A stretch of 64,000 nt of DNA from Marinovum sp048263515 (GCF_048263515.1 NZ_JBLXEC010000003.1:175621-239620), one strand, 5' to 3'. Counted from the first letter of the stretch, positions 17,248 to 26,224 are shown. Made by a program: numbers and translations. Notes: generated by a model from the letters alone, not told the origin.

Positions 17248-19356
17248 ATGGCCAGGAACCTCGGCACCAGCCCGATACGGGGCCTGACCGCGATGATGCT
17301 CAATCACACGGTGCTGCTGGCCGTCGGCCTGCTCGGCATCGTCGCGATGATGATCTTTCCGATCCCGGCCTTCCTGCTGGATCTCGGGCTCTCCTTCTCC
17401 TTCGCTTTGGCGATCCTTGTCTTTGTCATCGTGCTCTTCATCGACGAACCGCTCGAATTTTCTTCCTTCCCGACGATCCTTCTGGCCGGGCTGATGCTGC
17501 GGCTGGCGCTCAATGTATCCTCGACCAAGCTGATCATCGGTGAGGGGCACACTGGCACCAAGGCTGCCGGCAATGTCATCGACGGTTTCGCCAGCTTCAT
17601 CATGGGCGGCAATTTCGTCATCGGGATCGTTACATTTTGTGTCATCCTTATCGTGAATTTCATGGTGATCACCAAGGGCGCCGCCCGGATGGCCGAGGTG
17701 GGGGCCCGCTTTGCGCTCGACGGCATGCCGGGCAAGCAGCTGGCGATCGATTCGGACGTCTCTGCCGGGGCGATCGACCATGCCACCGCCAAGCAGCGCC
17801 GCGAACATGATCAGCGCGAAACCACCTTTCTCGGCTCGCTCGACGGGGTGTCGAAATTCGTCAAGGGCGATGCGGTGGCCGGGCTGCTGATCACCATTCT
17901 CAACCTCGTCGTCGGCACCGCCAACGGGGTGCTGTCGCACGGGATGGAGTTCACCATCGCCCTGCAGACCTATGCCATCCTGACCGTCGGCGACGGGCTG
18001 GTGACGCAGATCCCGGCGGTCATCGTCTCGATCGGCTCGGCGCTGCTGCTGGCAAAAGGGGGCAATATCGGCACCGCCGACATCGCCGTGCTGGGCCAGC
18101 TTGGCAAGCATCCCGCGGCGCTGATGGCCGTGGGCATCCTGCAGCTGCTATTCGCGCTCTTGCCCGGACTGCCGATGGTGCCCTTCCTGCTCGGGGCGAC
18201 GCTCTTCATCGGGATGAGCCTGCACCGGTTCCGCAAGCACGACGAGGCCACCGCGGTGCCGGAGGAGCCCGAAACGACGGATACCCCGCAGTCCAGGCCG
18301 ATTGGCGATGTCCTCTCGCTCGACGACATCCACCTCGAATTTGCCAGCGATCTGGTGGACATGGTGCTCGATCCCGCCGCCGGGCTCGACGCGCGGATCT
18401 CCAACATGCGTACCCATATCGCCACCGCCTTCGGGCTGATCCTGCCGGAAATCCGCCTGACCGACAATGTCACCGCCGCGCCGGGCACCTACATCATTCA
18501 CATCCACGGCGTCGAACAGGCGCGGGCGCAGGTGCACCCCGATCTGGTGCTGGCGCTGATCCCGCAAGGCGGGTCCGACCTGCCGTCGGGGCGCGATGTC
18601 GACGAGCCGGTCTATGGCGCCCCGGCCCGCTGGATCAAGCCGGAAGAGCAGGAAGACCTCGCGCTTCAGGGGCTGACCATCGTCACCCCGAACGAGGTGC
18701 TGGCCACCCATCTGCTCGAGGTCATCAAGACCAGTTTCAGCCGGCTGTTCACCCACAAGGCGCTGCGCCGCCTGCTCGACGAAATGGTCAATCTTTCAGA
18801 GCCCGACCGCGCCGAGGCCAACCGAAAGCTCTTTGACGAGATGATCCCCGACAGGGTGCCGATGGACCTGCTGCATCAGGTTCTGAAGCATCTGCTGGAC
18901 GAACAGGTCTCGATCCGCAACTTGCCGGTGATCCTCGAAGCCATCGGCGAAGCGCGGAAATTCTCCACCCAGCCGGAAGGCATCTGCGAACATGTGCGCC
19001 AGAGGCTGGGCTTCCAGATCGTCGCGGGGCTCAAGCGGCCCGATGGCTCGGTGCCCCTGATCCAGCTGGCGCCGGAATGGGAGGATGTCTTTACCACCTA
19101 CCAGGTGGATTCCGATCAGAATACCGTCGACGTCGCCCTGCCGCCGGAGATTTTCGCCAAGCTGACGCGCGCCATGGCCGATCAGATCGAGCAGAGCAGC
19201 GAAAGCGGCTTTTCCGCCTCGATCGTCACCTCCTCGCGCCGCCGCCGCTTTCTGAGCCGCATCGCGCGGGCCAAGGGATTTCAGACGCCGGTGCTCTCCT
19301 TCGAAGAACTCGGGTTGGACGCCAAGCCGATGCTGGTCGGAACTGTCGCGGCATGA
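17248..19356 (+). CDS. flhA: Flagellar export gate protein FlhA
   Basis: 702 residues. N-terminal half has eight predicted transmembrane helices, including LLAVGLLGIVAMMIFPIPAFLLDLGLSFSFALAILV and the conserved cytoplasmic FHIPEP-type loop region near MAEVGARFALDGMPGKQLAIDSD. The C-terminal half is the cytoplasmic ring domain that docks late chaperone-substrate complexes. FlhA forms the nonameric ring of the type III export apparatus. Full length for the family (about 690-710). Its stop overlaps the fliR start by four bases (ATGA). Confidence 0.96.
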   Translation: MARNLGTSPIRGLTAMMLNHTVLLAVGLLGIVAMMIFPIPAFLLDLGLSFSFALAILVFVIVLFIDEPLEFSSFPTILLAGLMLRLALNVSSTKLIIGEGHTGTKAAGNVIDGFASFIMGGNFVIGIVTFCVILIVNFMVITKGAARMAEVGARFALDGMPGKQLAIDSDVSAGAIDHATAKQRREHDQRETTFLGSLDGVSKFVKGDAVAGLLITILNLVVGTANGVLSHGMEFTIALQTYAILTVGDGLVTQIPAVIVSIGSALLLAKGGNIGTADIAVLGQLGKHPAALMAVGILQLLFALLPGLPMVPFLLGATLFIGMSLHRFRKHDEATAVPEEPETTDTPQSRPIGDVLSLDDIHLEFASDLVDMVLDPAAGLDARISNMRTHIATAFGLILPEIRLTDNVTAAPGTYIIHIHGVEQARAQVHPDLVLALIPQGGSDLPSGRDVDEPVYGAPARWIKPEEQEDLALQGLTIVTPNEVLATHLLEVIKTSFSRLFTHKALRRLLDEMVNLSEPDRAEANRKLFDEMIPDRVPMDLLHQVLKHLLDEQVSIRNLPVILEAIGEARKFSTQPEGICEHVRQRLGFQIVAGLKRPDGSVPLIQLAPEWEDVFTTYQVDSDQNTVDVALPPEIFAKLTRAMADQIEQSSESGFSASIVTSSRRRRFLSRIARAKGFQTPVLSFEELGLDAKPMLVGTVAA

Positions 19357-20114
19357 CCCCCGAGGCGCTTTATGACGCCTTGGGCGAGGGGCTGAAATTC
19401 GCGGCGCTGGTGTTCTTTCGCATCGGCGCGGTGATCTCGGTCATGCCGGGCATCGGCACGCAGAGCCTGCCGCTGCGGGTCAGGCTGGCGCTGGCGATTT
19501 CGCTCAGCGGTTTCTTCGCGCTGCTGCTCTTCGACCCGACCACGCCGGTGCCCGCGCCCGAGATCGGCCTGCTGGCCAGCGAAACGCTCATCGGCCTCGC
19601 CATCGGGCTGTCTTTTCGGCTGATGATCTTCGTGCTGCACACCGCTGGCACCATCGCCGCGCAATCCACATCGCTCAGCCAGATCTTCGGCACCGCCGGG
19701 ATCGAGCCGATGCCGGCCATTGGCCACGTTTTGGTGGTGGGTGGGCTGGCGCTGATGTTCCTGTCGGGCCTGCACCTGCAGTTTCTGGGCACCCTGGCCG
19801 GGTTCTATGATGTCTGGCCGATCGGCGCCCGGCCGGCCGCCGGCGAATTTGCAATGTGGATCGCCGGCCAGGTGAGCGAGACCTTCACGCTGGCCTTTCG
19901 CCTGGCGGTGCCCTTCGTCATCCTGTCGATGCTCTACAACGTGATGCTCGGCGTCATCAACAAGGCGATGCCGCAGCTCATGGTCTCCTTCGTCGGCGCG
20001 CCGGTGATCACCCTGGGCGGGCTGATGTTCCTAGCGCTCAGCGCGCCCTACATGCTGAGCCTCTGGCAGGCGGCCGTCCTGCGATACCTGACCCATCCGC
20101 TCGGGGGGCCCTGA
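19353..20114 (+). CDS. fliR: Flagellar export gate protein FliR
   Basis: 253 residues, five to six hydrophobic segments, beginning FAALVFFRIGAVISVMPGIGTQSLPLRVRLALAI and containing PEIGLLASETLIGLAIGLSFRLMIF, typical of FliR. With FliP and FliQ it makes the helical core of the export gate. The frame is open upstream into flhA, but the ATG at 19353 gives the family-standard N-terminus and an ATGA overlap with flhA. It abuts flhB by one base (TGATG). Confidence 0.93.
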   Translation: MTPEALYDALGEGLKFAALVFFRIGAVISVMPGIGTQSLPLRVRLALAISLSGFFALLLFDPTTPVPAPEIGLLASETLIGLAIGLSFRLMIFVLHTAGTIAAQSTSLSQIFGTAGIEPMPAIGHVLVVGGLALMFLSGLHLQFLGTLAGFYDVWPIGARPAAGEFAMWIAGQVSETFTLAFRLAVPFVILSMLYNVMLGVINKAMPQLMVSFVGAPVITLGGLMFLALSAPYMLSLWQAAVLRYLTHPLGGP

Positions 20115-21199
20115 TGTCGTCAGAGACGGAAACCGCCGACAAGCCGCATGAGCCGACGCCGAAAAAGCTCGACGATGCCCGCAAGAAGGGCGAGCTGGTC
20201 AAATCGGCCGAGCTCAACACCGCAGCGATGTATTTCGGCTTTCTGGTGGTCGCTTCGGTCTTCGGCGCGGCCTCGCTGCAGGCGCTGGGCGATGCCATGG
20301 CGCCGCTGCTGGCGCGGCCGCACGGTCTGGCCGCCGGGGTGTTCAACGGCGAAGGCGTGGGCTTTGCCGGCAAGCTGATCGGCGCGGTGGCTTTGGCCGT
20401 GCTGCCCTGGGTCGCCGTGCCCTTCGTCAGCGTGCTCAGCGCCATCGCCGCCCAGCGCAGCATGGTGTTTTCCGGCAAGAAGCTGGAATTCAAGGCCTCG
20501 CGGATCTCGCCGCTGAGCAATTTCAAGAACAAGTTCGGCTGGAACGGGCTATTCGAGTTCTTCAAGAGCGCGGTGAAACTGGCGATCTACGCCGCGATCC
20601 TCGCCAGTTTCCTGCGCGGCAAGAGCGACGTGATCATCGGCGCCATGCAGATGAACGCGGTCAGCTCGATCACCCTCTGGCTTGAACTCGCGGTGCAGCT
20701 TCTGGGAATTGTCCTGGCGATTGCCGTGGCCATCGCGGTCATCGACTATCTCTGGCAATACCGCAGCCACATGGCCAAGAACCGCATGTCCGACAAGGAG
20801 ATCAAGGACGAGGTCAAGGATGCCGAGGGCGATCCGCACCTGAAATCCGCCCGCCGCGCCAAGGCACAGGAAATCGCCTTCAGCCAGATGCTCAAGCAGG
20901 TGCCGGAGGCCGACGTGGTGATCGTCAACCCGACCCACTACGCCGTGGCGTTGAAATGGTCCAGGACGGCGGGCGGCGCGCCGGTCTGCGTGGCCAAGGG
21001 CGTCGATGAAATTGCCTTGCGGATCAAGGAGATTGCCTATGAGGCCGGGATCGCCGTCTACAGCGATCCGCCGACCGCGCGGGCGCTTCACGCGCATGTG
21101 CGACTCGACGAGCAGATCCTGCCCGAACACTACGAGGCGGTGGCGGTGGCCATTCGCTATGCCGATGCTCTCAGCCGGAAGAGCCGCTCATGGACGTGA
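20114..21199 (+). CDS. flhB: Flagellar export switch protein FlhB
   Basis: 361 residues. N-terminal KPHEPTPKKLDDARKKGELVKSAEL is the hallmark FlhB start, followed by four transmembrane helices and a cytoplasmic domain with the autocleavage motif NPTH (Asn272-Pro273) in VVIVNPTHYAVALKW. Self-cleavage lets FlhB switch the exporter from rod/hook to filament substrates when FliK reports hook completion. A longer upstream frame exists, but the ATG at 20114 gives the correct N-terminus. Its end overlaps the next small gene by ten bases. Confidence 0.95.
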   Translation: MSSETETADKPHEPTPKKLDDARKKGELVKSAELNTAAMYFGFLVVASVFGAASLQALGDAMAPLLARPHGLAAGVFNGEGVGFAGKLIGAVALAVLPWVAVPFVSVLSAIAAQRSMVFSGKKLEFKASRISPLSNFKNKFGWNGLFEFFKSAVKLAIYAAILASFLRGKSDVIIGAMQMNAVSSITLWLELAVQLLGIVLAIAVAIAVIDYLWQYRSHMAKNRMSDKEIKDEVKDAEGDPHLKSARRAKAQEIAFSQMLKQVPEADVVIVNPTHYAVALKWSRTAGGAPVCVAKGVDEIALRIKEIAYEAGIAVYSDPPTARALHAHVRLDEQILPEHYEAVAVAIRYADALSRKSRSWT

Positions 21200-21627
21200 C
21201 GCAGCTTGCCGATCTGCAGAAACTCGCCAAGGCGCAGTTTGACCGGGATGCCACGGAGTTGCGCACCTCGGTGGCGGCCGAGACCCGGTTGCAGGCGGCC
21301 CTGGACGCGATCGCGGAGTCCGAGGCGCGCCGGGCCGAAGCGTTGACCGGTGACCTGGCGGTGGCCTTTGCCCAGACCGGGGAGGCGCTCTGGCAGACCT
21401 GGGCCGAGGCACGGCGGCGCGAGTTGTTGATGGCGCTGGCCAATCAACGGGCAGTGACGGAGACCATCAAGCAGCGGGCGCGGGCCTCGTTCGGCCGGCA
21501 CTCCGCGCTGGGCGCGCTGGAGACGAAATTGCGCAAGGAGGCGCTGGAAGAGGCGGCCCGGCAGGAGACCGAGCGGCTGGTCGAGCTGGAAGTGCACAAG
21601 CGCTGGATGACGCCGCCGGGGGATTAG
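21190..21627 (+). CDS. Small helical protein after flhB, function unknown
   Basis: 145 residues, almost entirely helical and charged (LQKLAKAQFDRDATELRTSVAAETRLQAALDAIAE; KQRARASFGRHSALGALETKLRKEALEEAARQE), with no signal or membrane segment. It overlaps the flhB 3' end by ten bases and closes the operon; fliL2 converges from the other side six bases later. The size and coiled-coil character recall FliJ-type export chaperones, and no fliJ is otherwise seen here, but there is no sequence signature, so this is only a suggestion. Confidence 0.5.
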   Translation: MDVTQLADLQKLAKAQFDRDATELRTSVAAETRLQAALDAIAESEARRAEALTGDLAVAFAQTGEALWQTWAEARRRELLMALANQRAVTETIKQRARASFGRHSALGALETKLRKEALEEAARQETERLVELEVHKRWMTPPGD

Positions 21628-21633
21628 GCCCGG

Positions 21634-22119
21634 TCAGACATCCTGCCGGGCGATATCGGTGATCAACACATCCTGCACCAGGTCGCCGAAATGGCTCTGC
21701 GCGGTTTCTCGCAGGGCGCGGCGCAGCACGTCGAGATTGCGGGAGCTGGTGAAAGTGCCAGTGAAACCGCCCAAGTTGGCGTGATCGAAGAACACCTGCA
21801 GAAAGGCATCGCGCAGCTTGGGCTCGCGGGAATAAACCTCTTCCGACCGGCCCTCGGGCACTTCGACGCTGAGCGCGATCACCATCATCGAGGCGACCTT
21901 GGCCTCGCTCACCACCGGCACGATGAACTGATTGTTGAGCTTGATGTACTCGACGTCGGTCGGTTCCATCTCCTCCTCCGACGCCGCTTTGGCCGGCACC
22001 GGCTCGCCGCAGGGATTGTCCATCTCGGCATGGTCCTCCGCGGGCTTGAGCAGGATGCCGGCGCCGACGCCGGCGCCGATGCCGATCAGGGCAAGCAGGA
22101 GGGGCAGGATCTTTCCCAT
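21634..22119 (-). CDS. Second FliL-family flagellar protein
   Basis: 161 residues. N-terminal transmembrane helix (ILPLLLALIGIGAGVGAGILL) and a periplasmic domain with YIKLNNQFIVPVVSEAKVASMMVIALSVEVPEG and a C-terminal FLQVFFDHANLGGF...VLITDIARQDV, in keeping with FliL-family folding. It is the last gene of the flgB-led operon after flgH, while the first FliL is in the stator operon. Two FliL-like proteins in one locus suggest one may serve another part of the basal body. Confidence 0.75.
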   Translation of the reverse strand: MGKILPLLLALIGIGAGVGAGILLKPAEDHAEMDNPCGEPVPAKAASEEEMEPTDVEYIKLNNQFIVPVVSEAKVASMMVIALSVEVPEGRSEEVYSREPKLRDAFLQVFFDHANLGGFTGTFTSSRNLDVLRRALRETAQSHFGDLVQDVLITDIARQDV

Positions 22120-22128
22120 CGGAATACC

Positions 22129-22863
22129 TCAGAATGGCAGAACGACATCAAGCACTTGCTGGCCGATCCGCGGTTGTTGCACGTCGCTGATCTGGCCGCG
22201 ACCACCATAGGAAATGCGCGCCGAGGCGATCTTGTCGTAGGTGACTTCGTTCTGGCGCGAGATGTCCTCGGGGCGGACGTAGCCGGTGACGATCAGCTCG
22301 CGCAGCTCGAAGTTGACCCGCACCTCCTGCAGCCCCTGGATCGACAGCGTGCCGTTGGGCAGCACCTCGACGACAGTGGCCGCGATCTTGAGTTCGAGCT
22401 TTTCCTTGCGCCGCACCGACCCGTCGCCACCGGAACTGGACGAGGAATTCAGGTCGACCGCGTTGTCGAGCGAGAAGTTCTCCGGCAGGTCGTCGGCAAT
22501 CCGCTGCGGCAGGCCAAGCAGCTGCGGAATGCCCAGCGATTCGTTGCCGTTGCGCGAGCGGTTCGAGGAATTGGAGATCTCGGCGCTCTCGTCGATCTCG
22601 ATCACCACGGTCAGGATGTCGCCGCGCTTGGCGGCGCGCCTGTCACCGAAAAGCGAGGCCTGGCCGCCATCCCAGAGCGACGGTTCCGGCAACACCCGGC
22701 CCTGGTCGGTCTCGAGCGGCAGGCCGGGGCTCAGCATGGCGAAATGTTCGGGCGTTTCCCTGGCCTCGGAAAAGGTCGGCGGGCGGCCGATATGATCGAG
22801 GCGCGCGCATCCGGGCAGCACGCCCAGCGCGACCACCAGGGCGGTGCAGGTCATCTTCAACAT
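22129..22863 (-). CDS. flgH: Flagellar L-ring lipoprotein FlgH
   Basis: 244 residues. Signal with lipobox (GVLPGC, Cys19), then the family motifs SLWDGGQASLFGDRRAAKRGDILTVVIEIDESAEISNSS and the C-terminal RVNFELRELIVTGYVRPEDISRQNEV. FlgH forms the ring in the outer membrane around the distal rod. It lies in flgF-flgG-flgA-flgH-fliL2, the usual late basal-body order. Confidence 0.95.
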   Translation of the reverse strand: MLKMTCTALVVALGVLPGCARLDHIGRPPTFSEARETPEHFAMLSPGLPLETDQGRVLPEPSLWDGGQASLFGDRRAAKRGDILTVVIEIDESAEISNSSNRSRNGNESLGIPQLLGLPQRIADDLPENFSLDNAVDLNSSSSSGGDGSVRRKEKLELKIAATVVEVLPNGTLSIQGLQEVRVNFELRELIVTGYVRPEDISRQNEVTYDKIASARISYGGRGQISDVQQPRIGQQVLDVVLPF

Positions 22864-22873
22864 GTCGCGGGCC

Positions 22874-23293
22874 TCATTGACTGACTTTGATGGTGCCGTC
22901 CGGCAGGACGGTGCCGAAGAGCGTGGTACGCGACGACAGGTTCATCACGCGGATCCTGTCACCGGCGCCGCCGCGGCCCAGCGCCCGGCCATCGGCCAGA
23001 ATGCGCAGCCCGCCGGCGGTGAAATTCAGCGTGACAATCTGGTTGCGGGTCACCAGCGCCGGCGGCCCGATGTCGCCGGGGCGGATCGGCCGCCCGGCAT
23101 AAAGCGTGACGCGGGTCTCCTGGCCGATGATCCCGGCCGGATCCGACAGGGCGCCGGGCACATCGGCGCTGCGCAGGGTCAGATCGCCGGGCGCAATGAT
23201 CGTGTTGGCGCGCAGGGTGCGCACCGGCACCACGGTTTCCGCCAGCGCGGCCCCGGCGAGACAGAGGGATATGAGCGCCAGCAGGATCCGCAT
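22874..23293 (-). CDS. flgA: P-ring assembly chaperone FlgA
   Basis: 139 residues with a signal peptide (ILLALISLCLAGAALAE). The SAF-type domain shows VPVRTLRANTIIAPGDLTL and a C-terminal GDRIRVMNLSSRTTLFGTV, standard for FlgA. It is a periplasmic chaperone for FlgI. It is short compared with enterobacterial FlgA (about 220) but normal for alphaproteobacteria, which keep mainly the C-terminal domain. Its start meets the flgG stop at base 23293. Confidence 0.9.
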   Translation of the reverse strand: MRILLALISLCLAGAALAETVVPVRTLRANTIIAPGDLTLRSADVPGALSDPAGIIGQETRVTLYAGRPIRPGDIGPPALVTRNQIVTLNFTAGGLRILADGRALGRGGAGDRIRVMNLSSRTTLFGTVLPDGTIKVSQ

Positions 23294-24078
23294 CAGCGCA
23301 CCTGCGTCGTCGCGCCCAGCATCTGGTCGGCGGCGGAGATGACCTTGGCGTTGAGCTCGTAGCCGCGCTGCGCCTCGATCAGTTCGGAGATCTCGCGCAC
23401 CGCGTCGACCGAACTGTCTTCGAGATAGCCCTGCCGCAGAATGCCCAGCCCGTCCTGCCCGGGGGCGGTGGTGATGGCGGGTCCGGAGGCTTCGGTTTCG
23501 AGAAACAGGTTCGATCCCATCGCCTCGAGCCCCTTGGCATTGGTAAAGCCTGCAAGAGTGAACTGCCCCAGCAGCTGCGCCTCGACCGTGTCGCTGAAGT
23601 AGGCATAGACCTCGCCGTCGGCGCTGATCGAAATGCTGCGCGCGTCCTGCGGAATGACGATATCGGGCACCACGGGAAAGCCGTCCGAGGTGACGATCAG
23701 CCCCTCGGCCGAGCGTTTCAGCCCGCCGTCGCGGGTATAGGCGGCCTGGCCCGAGGGCAGGGTGACCTCGAGATAGCCCTTGCCGTCGATCGCCACATCG
23801 AGATCGCCGCGCGTGGCCGAAAGCGAGCCCTGCTCGAGCTGTACCGACACCGCCGCCGGGCGCACGCCGAGGCCGAGCTGCACCCCGGTGGGCAGGACCG
23901 TGCCATCAGAGGCGCTGACCGCGCCGGCGCGAGCGTATTGCTGGTAATGCAGATCGGCAAATTCGGCGCGGCGGGCGTTGTAGCCGGTGGTCGACATGTT
24001 GGCGAGGTTCTGGGAAATGGTCTCGACCCGCATCTGCTGGGCCGTCATGCCGGTGGCGGCGATTTTCAGGGCGCGCAT
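23293..24078 (-). CDS. flgG: Distal rod protein FlgG
   Basis: 261 residues, the family-standard length. N-terminus MRALKIAATGMTAQQMRVETISQNLANMSTTGYNARRAEF and C-terminus LIEAQRGYELNAKVISAADQMLGATTQVR carry the rod/hook helices and the NLANxxTxGY signature. FlgG polymerises into the distal rod inside the P and L rings. Co-transcribed with flgF (11-base gap) and flgA (adjoining). Confidence 0.95.
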   Translation of the reverse strand: MRALKIAATGMTAQQMRVETISQNLANMSTTGYNARRAEFADLHYQQYARAGAVSASDGTVLPTGVQLGLGVRPAAVSVQLEQGSLSATRGDLDVAIDGKGYLEVTLPSGQAAYTRDGGLKRSAEGLIVTSDGFPVVPDIVIPQDARSISISADGEVYAYFSDTVEAQLLGQFTLAGFTNAKGLEAMGSNLFLETEASGPAITTAPGQDGLGILRQGYLEDSSVDAVREISELIEAQRGYELNAKVISAADQMLGATTQVR

Positions 24079-24089
24079 GGCGGCTCTCC

Positions 24090-24803
24090 TTATTTGAGGA
24101 AGGTCTGCATCGCGGTGCGGATGCGTTCGTTTTCGGCGTCGAGGAAGTTCTGGCCCATCTCGTAGGCGCGCTGCACCTCGATCATCCGGGCGATCTGGCG
24201 GATCGGGTCGACATTGGCATTTTCCAGAAACCCTTGCAGAACCTTGGGATTTTCCACCGGCTCAAAGCCTGCCTCGGCGGCGAACATCACACCGTCCTCC
24301 CGGATCAGGTCCTGGCCGTCGGTCGGCATGACGACGCCGAGTTGCGCCAAGGGCCGGCCGTTCGAGCTGAGCGTGCCGTCGGAGCCGATGCCCAGATCGC
24401 TGGCGTCCGGCGGGATGAAGATCGGCGCGCCGCCGGCGTCGAGCACCGGGTAGCCGTCCTTCGTGACAAGGTCCCCCTGGCCATTGGGCGAGAAGTTCCC
24501 GGCGCGGGTCAGCCTCTCGCCCGCCGGGGTCTGGACGAGGAAATATCCCGCGCCCTCGATGGCGAAATCAAAGCGCCCGCCGGTCGAGGTCAGCGCGCCC
24601 TGCATGTCCGACGCCGCTCCGATATTGCCGCTGGCCATCGAGATCGACGGGCCGTTTTCGATGCCGACCACATGCTCTGAAAAGATCATGTTCTCGGCGC
24701 GAAACCCTGTGGTCGCGGCATTGGCGATATTGTTGGCGACGACCTGCATTTCGCGCATCAGCCCGGTCTGGCGGGTCAGCGTGGTATAGGTGGCGTTTTC
24801 CAT
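24090..24803 (-). CDS. flgF: Proximal rod protein FlgF
   Basis: 237 residues. MENATYTTLTRQTGLMREMQVVANNIANAATTGFRAENMIF at the N-terminus and MIEVQRAYEMGQNFLDAENERIRTAMQTFLK at the C-terminus mark a rod protein; the layout is that of FlgF rather than FlgG. The ATG at 24803 was chosen over a TTG at 24818 because GAGG precedes it at the right distance. The gene begins one base beyond the fliQ stop. Confidence 0.92.
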   Translation of the reverse strand: MENATYTTLTRQTGLMREMQVVANNIANAATTGFRAENMIFSEHVVGIENGPSISMASGNIGAASDMQGALTSTGGRFDFAIEGAGYFLVQTPAGERLTRAGNFSPNGQGDLVTKDGYPVLDAGGAPIFIPPDASDLGIGSDGTLSSNGRPLAQLGVVMPTDGQDLIREDGVMFAAEAGFEPVENPKVLQGFLENANVDPIRQIARMIEVQRAYEMGQNFLDAENERIRTAMQTFLK

Positions 24804-24804
24804 G

Positions 24805-25071
24805 TCAAACCTCGACAATCAGGGGGATGATCCAGCTCTGGAAAAAGGCCACGAGCCGTTCGGTCATGAAACTCATCGAAAGCCAGAAGACCGCGACGAT
24901 GGCGGCCAGTTTCGGCACGAAGGTCAGCGTCATCTCTTGGATCGAGGTCAGCGCCTGGAAGAGCCCGATGGTGACCCCGGCGACCAGCGCCGCCGAGAGG
25001 ATCGGCAGCGACATCGTCACCGAGATCCAAAGCCCGTGGCGCATGGTGTCGTAGAAGACCGCTTCATCCAT
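24805..25071 (-). CDS. fliQ: Flagellar export gate protein FliQ
   Basis: 88 residues, the standard FliQ length, with two transmembrane helices (GLWISVTMSLPILSAALVAGVTIGLFQALTSIQEMTLTFVPK and the C-terminal half). LFQALTSIQEMTLTFVPKL is the classic FliQ signature. Four copies surround the FliP/FliR core of the export gate. It sits between fliE and flgF in the flgB-led operon. Confidence 0.95.
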   Translation of the reverse strand: MDEAVFYDTMRHGLWISVTMSLPILSAALVAGVTIGLFQALTSIQEMTLTFVPKLAAIVAVFWLSMSFMTERLVAFFQSWIIPLIVEV

Positions 25072-25075
25072 CGGC

Positions 25076-25366
25076 TCAGACCGGCATCCGCAGGATTTCC
25101 TGGTAGGCCTCGACCACCTTGTCGCGCATCGTCACCACGGTCTCGACCGCGAGCTCGGATTGCGCCAGCGCCTGGACCAGCGCATGCGGATCGGCGTCGC
25201 CGACCATGGCGGATTTGGCCGTGGCCTCGGCCTCCTGCAGGGTCTGGGCGAAATCGCGGACATTGTCGGTAAACGCCTGGCCCATCGAAGGAGCAGCGTC
25301 GTCCGGCAGGGTCGCGGGGCGAGAGGCCGCGTATTTCTGGGCGGCAAAGATTGAGCGGACATCCAT
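25076..25366 (-). CDS. fliE: Flagellar hook-basal body protein FliE
   Basis: 96 residues with the C-terminal FliE signature ALAQSELAVETVVTMRDKVVEAYQEILRMPV. FliE links the MS-ring/export gate to the proximal rod and is among the first secreted substrates. Located between flgC and fliQ, four bases before the latter. Confidence 0.93.
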   Translation of the reverse strand: MDVRSIFAAQKYAASRPATLPDDAAPSMGQAFTDNVRDFAQTLQEAEATAKSAMVGDADPHALVQALAQSELAVETVVTMRDKVVEAYQEILRMPV

Positions 25367-25387
25367 TCTGGGTCTCCTCGGAAGGGG

Positions 25388-25780
25388 TTAACGGCGCAAG
25401 AGCTCCATCAGGCTCGATGACATCTGGCGCGCCTGGTCGAACATCTTGAGGTTGGCCTCGTAGCTGCGCTGGGCTTCTCTGGCGTCGGCAATCTCGATCA
25501 CCAGGTTGACGTTCGACCCCTCGTAATGGCCGGAGTCATCGGCCAGCGGATGCGAGGGGTCGTAGATTGTGGCCAGATCATTCTGATCCAGCCTGACGCG
25601 ACCGGTGGTCACCTGGCCCCGGGTCTCGCCATTCTGGCGAACCTCTTCGAACGGCACGGATTTGCGCCGGTATCCGGGGGTGTCGGCATTCGCGATGTTT
25701 TCAGAGACATGGCGAAGTCGCGCTGCCTGGGCTTTCAGCCCGCTGGCAGAAACTGAGAAAGAGGACGAGAAATCGGTCAT
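25388..25780 (-). CDS. flgC: Proximal rod protein FlgC
   Basis: 130 residues. N-terminal FSVSASGLKAQAARLRHVSENIANADTPGYRRK and C-terminal IADAREAQRSYEANLKMFDQARQM are diagnostic of FlgC. Polymerises with FlgB and FlgF in the proximal rod. Second gene of the minus-strand flgB operon. Confidence 0.95.
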   Translation of the reverse strand: MTDFSSSFSVSASGLKAQAARLRHVSENIANADTPGYRRKSVPFEEVRQNGETRGQVTTGRVRLDQNDLATIYDPSHPLADDSGHYEGSNVNLVIEIADAREAQRSYEANLKMFDQARQMSSSLMELLRR

Positions 25781-25796
25781 GGGTCAGGGCTCCGGG

Positions 25797-26186
25797 TCAC
25801 TGGCGGCCAAGGCTCGAGCGCAGGATGTTGAGCGAGGCGCGATAGACGGCGAGCGCCTTGTCATGCTGGCGGCGGATGTCGACCGCGCGCAGCATTTCGG
25901 TTTCGAGAGAGATGGAATTGCCGTTGGGGTCGCTCACGGCGCCCTCGTCCTCGACCGGCTCATATGCGCCGCCATGTCGGGCGCCGGCCAGATGGCTGTC
26001 ACGGGTGGCGCGCAGGCCGAAGGACGCCTGATCCTGCAGGACAAGCTGGGGAAAGGGCGTGAGGTCCCGCGCCTTGTGGCCGGGCGTATCCGCATGGGCC
26101 AGATTGCCCGCGGCAATGGCCTGTCTGGCGCCCGCATGGCGGGCCATCGCCTGCGAAAGTTGCAGGACTTCGAGATTGTCGAACAT
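25797..26186 (-). CDS. flgB: Proximal rod protein FlgB
   Basis: 129 residues. LSQAMARHAGARQAIAAGNLAHADTPGHKARDLTPF contains the rod-family ANLAxADTPGxKARD signature; the C-terminus (RRQHDKALAVYRASLNILRSSLGRQ) is the matching helix. The start at 26186 follows GGGAGAA; an in-frame start 27 bases upstream lacks a good binding site. First gene of the nine-gene operon flgB-flgC-fliE-fliQ-flgF-flgG-flgA-flgH-fliL2, divergent from fliI. Confidence 0.93.
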   Translation of the reverse strand: MFDNLEVLQLSQAMARHAGARQAIAAGNLAHADTPGHKARDLTPFPQLVLQDQASFGLRATRDSHLAGARHGGAYEPVEDEGAVSDPNGNSISLETEMLRAVDIRRQHDKALAVYRASLNILRSSLGRQ

Positions 26187-26209
26187 CGGGGCTTCTCCCT
26201 CGATTGGCT

Positions 26210-26224
26210 TCAATCAAGGCTTAA
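26210..26224. promoter_or_regulatory. CtrA-like box between flgB and fliI
   Basis: TCAA-TCAAGGC-TTAA (on the other strand TTAA-N7-TTGA) matches seven of eight consensus positions. It lies in the 85-base divergent gap between the rod operon and fliI. Confidence 0.4.
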
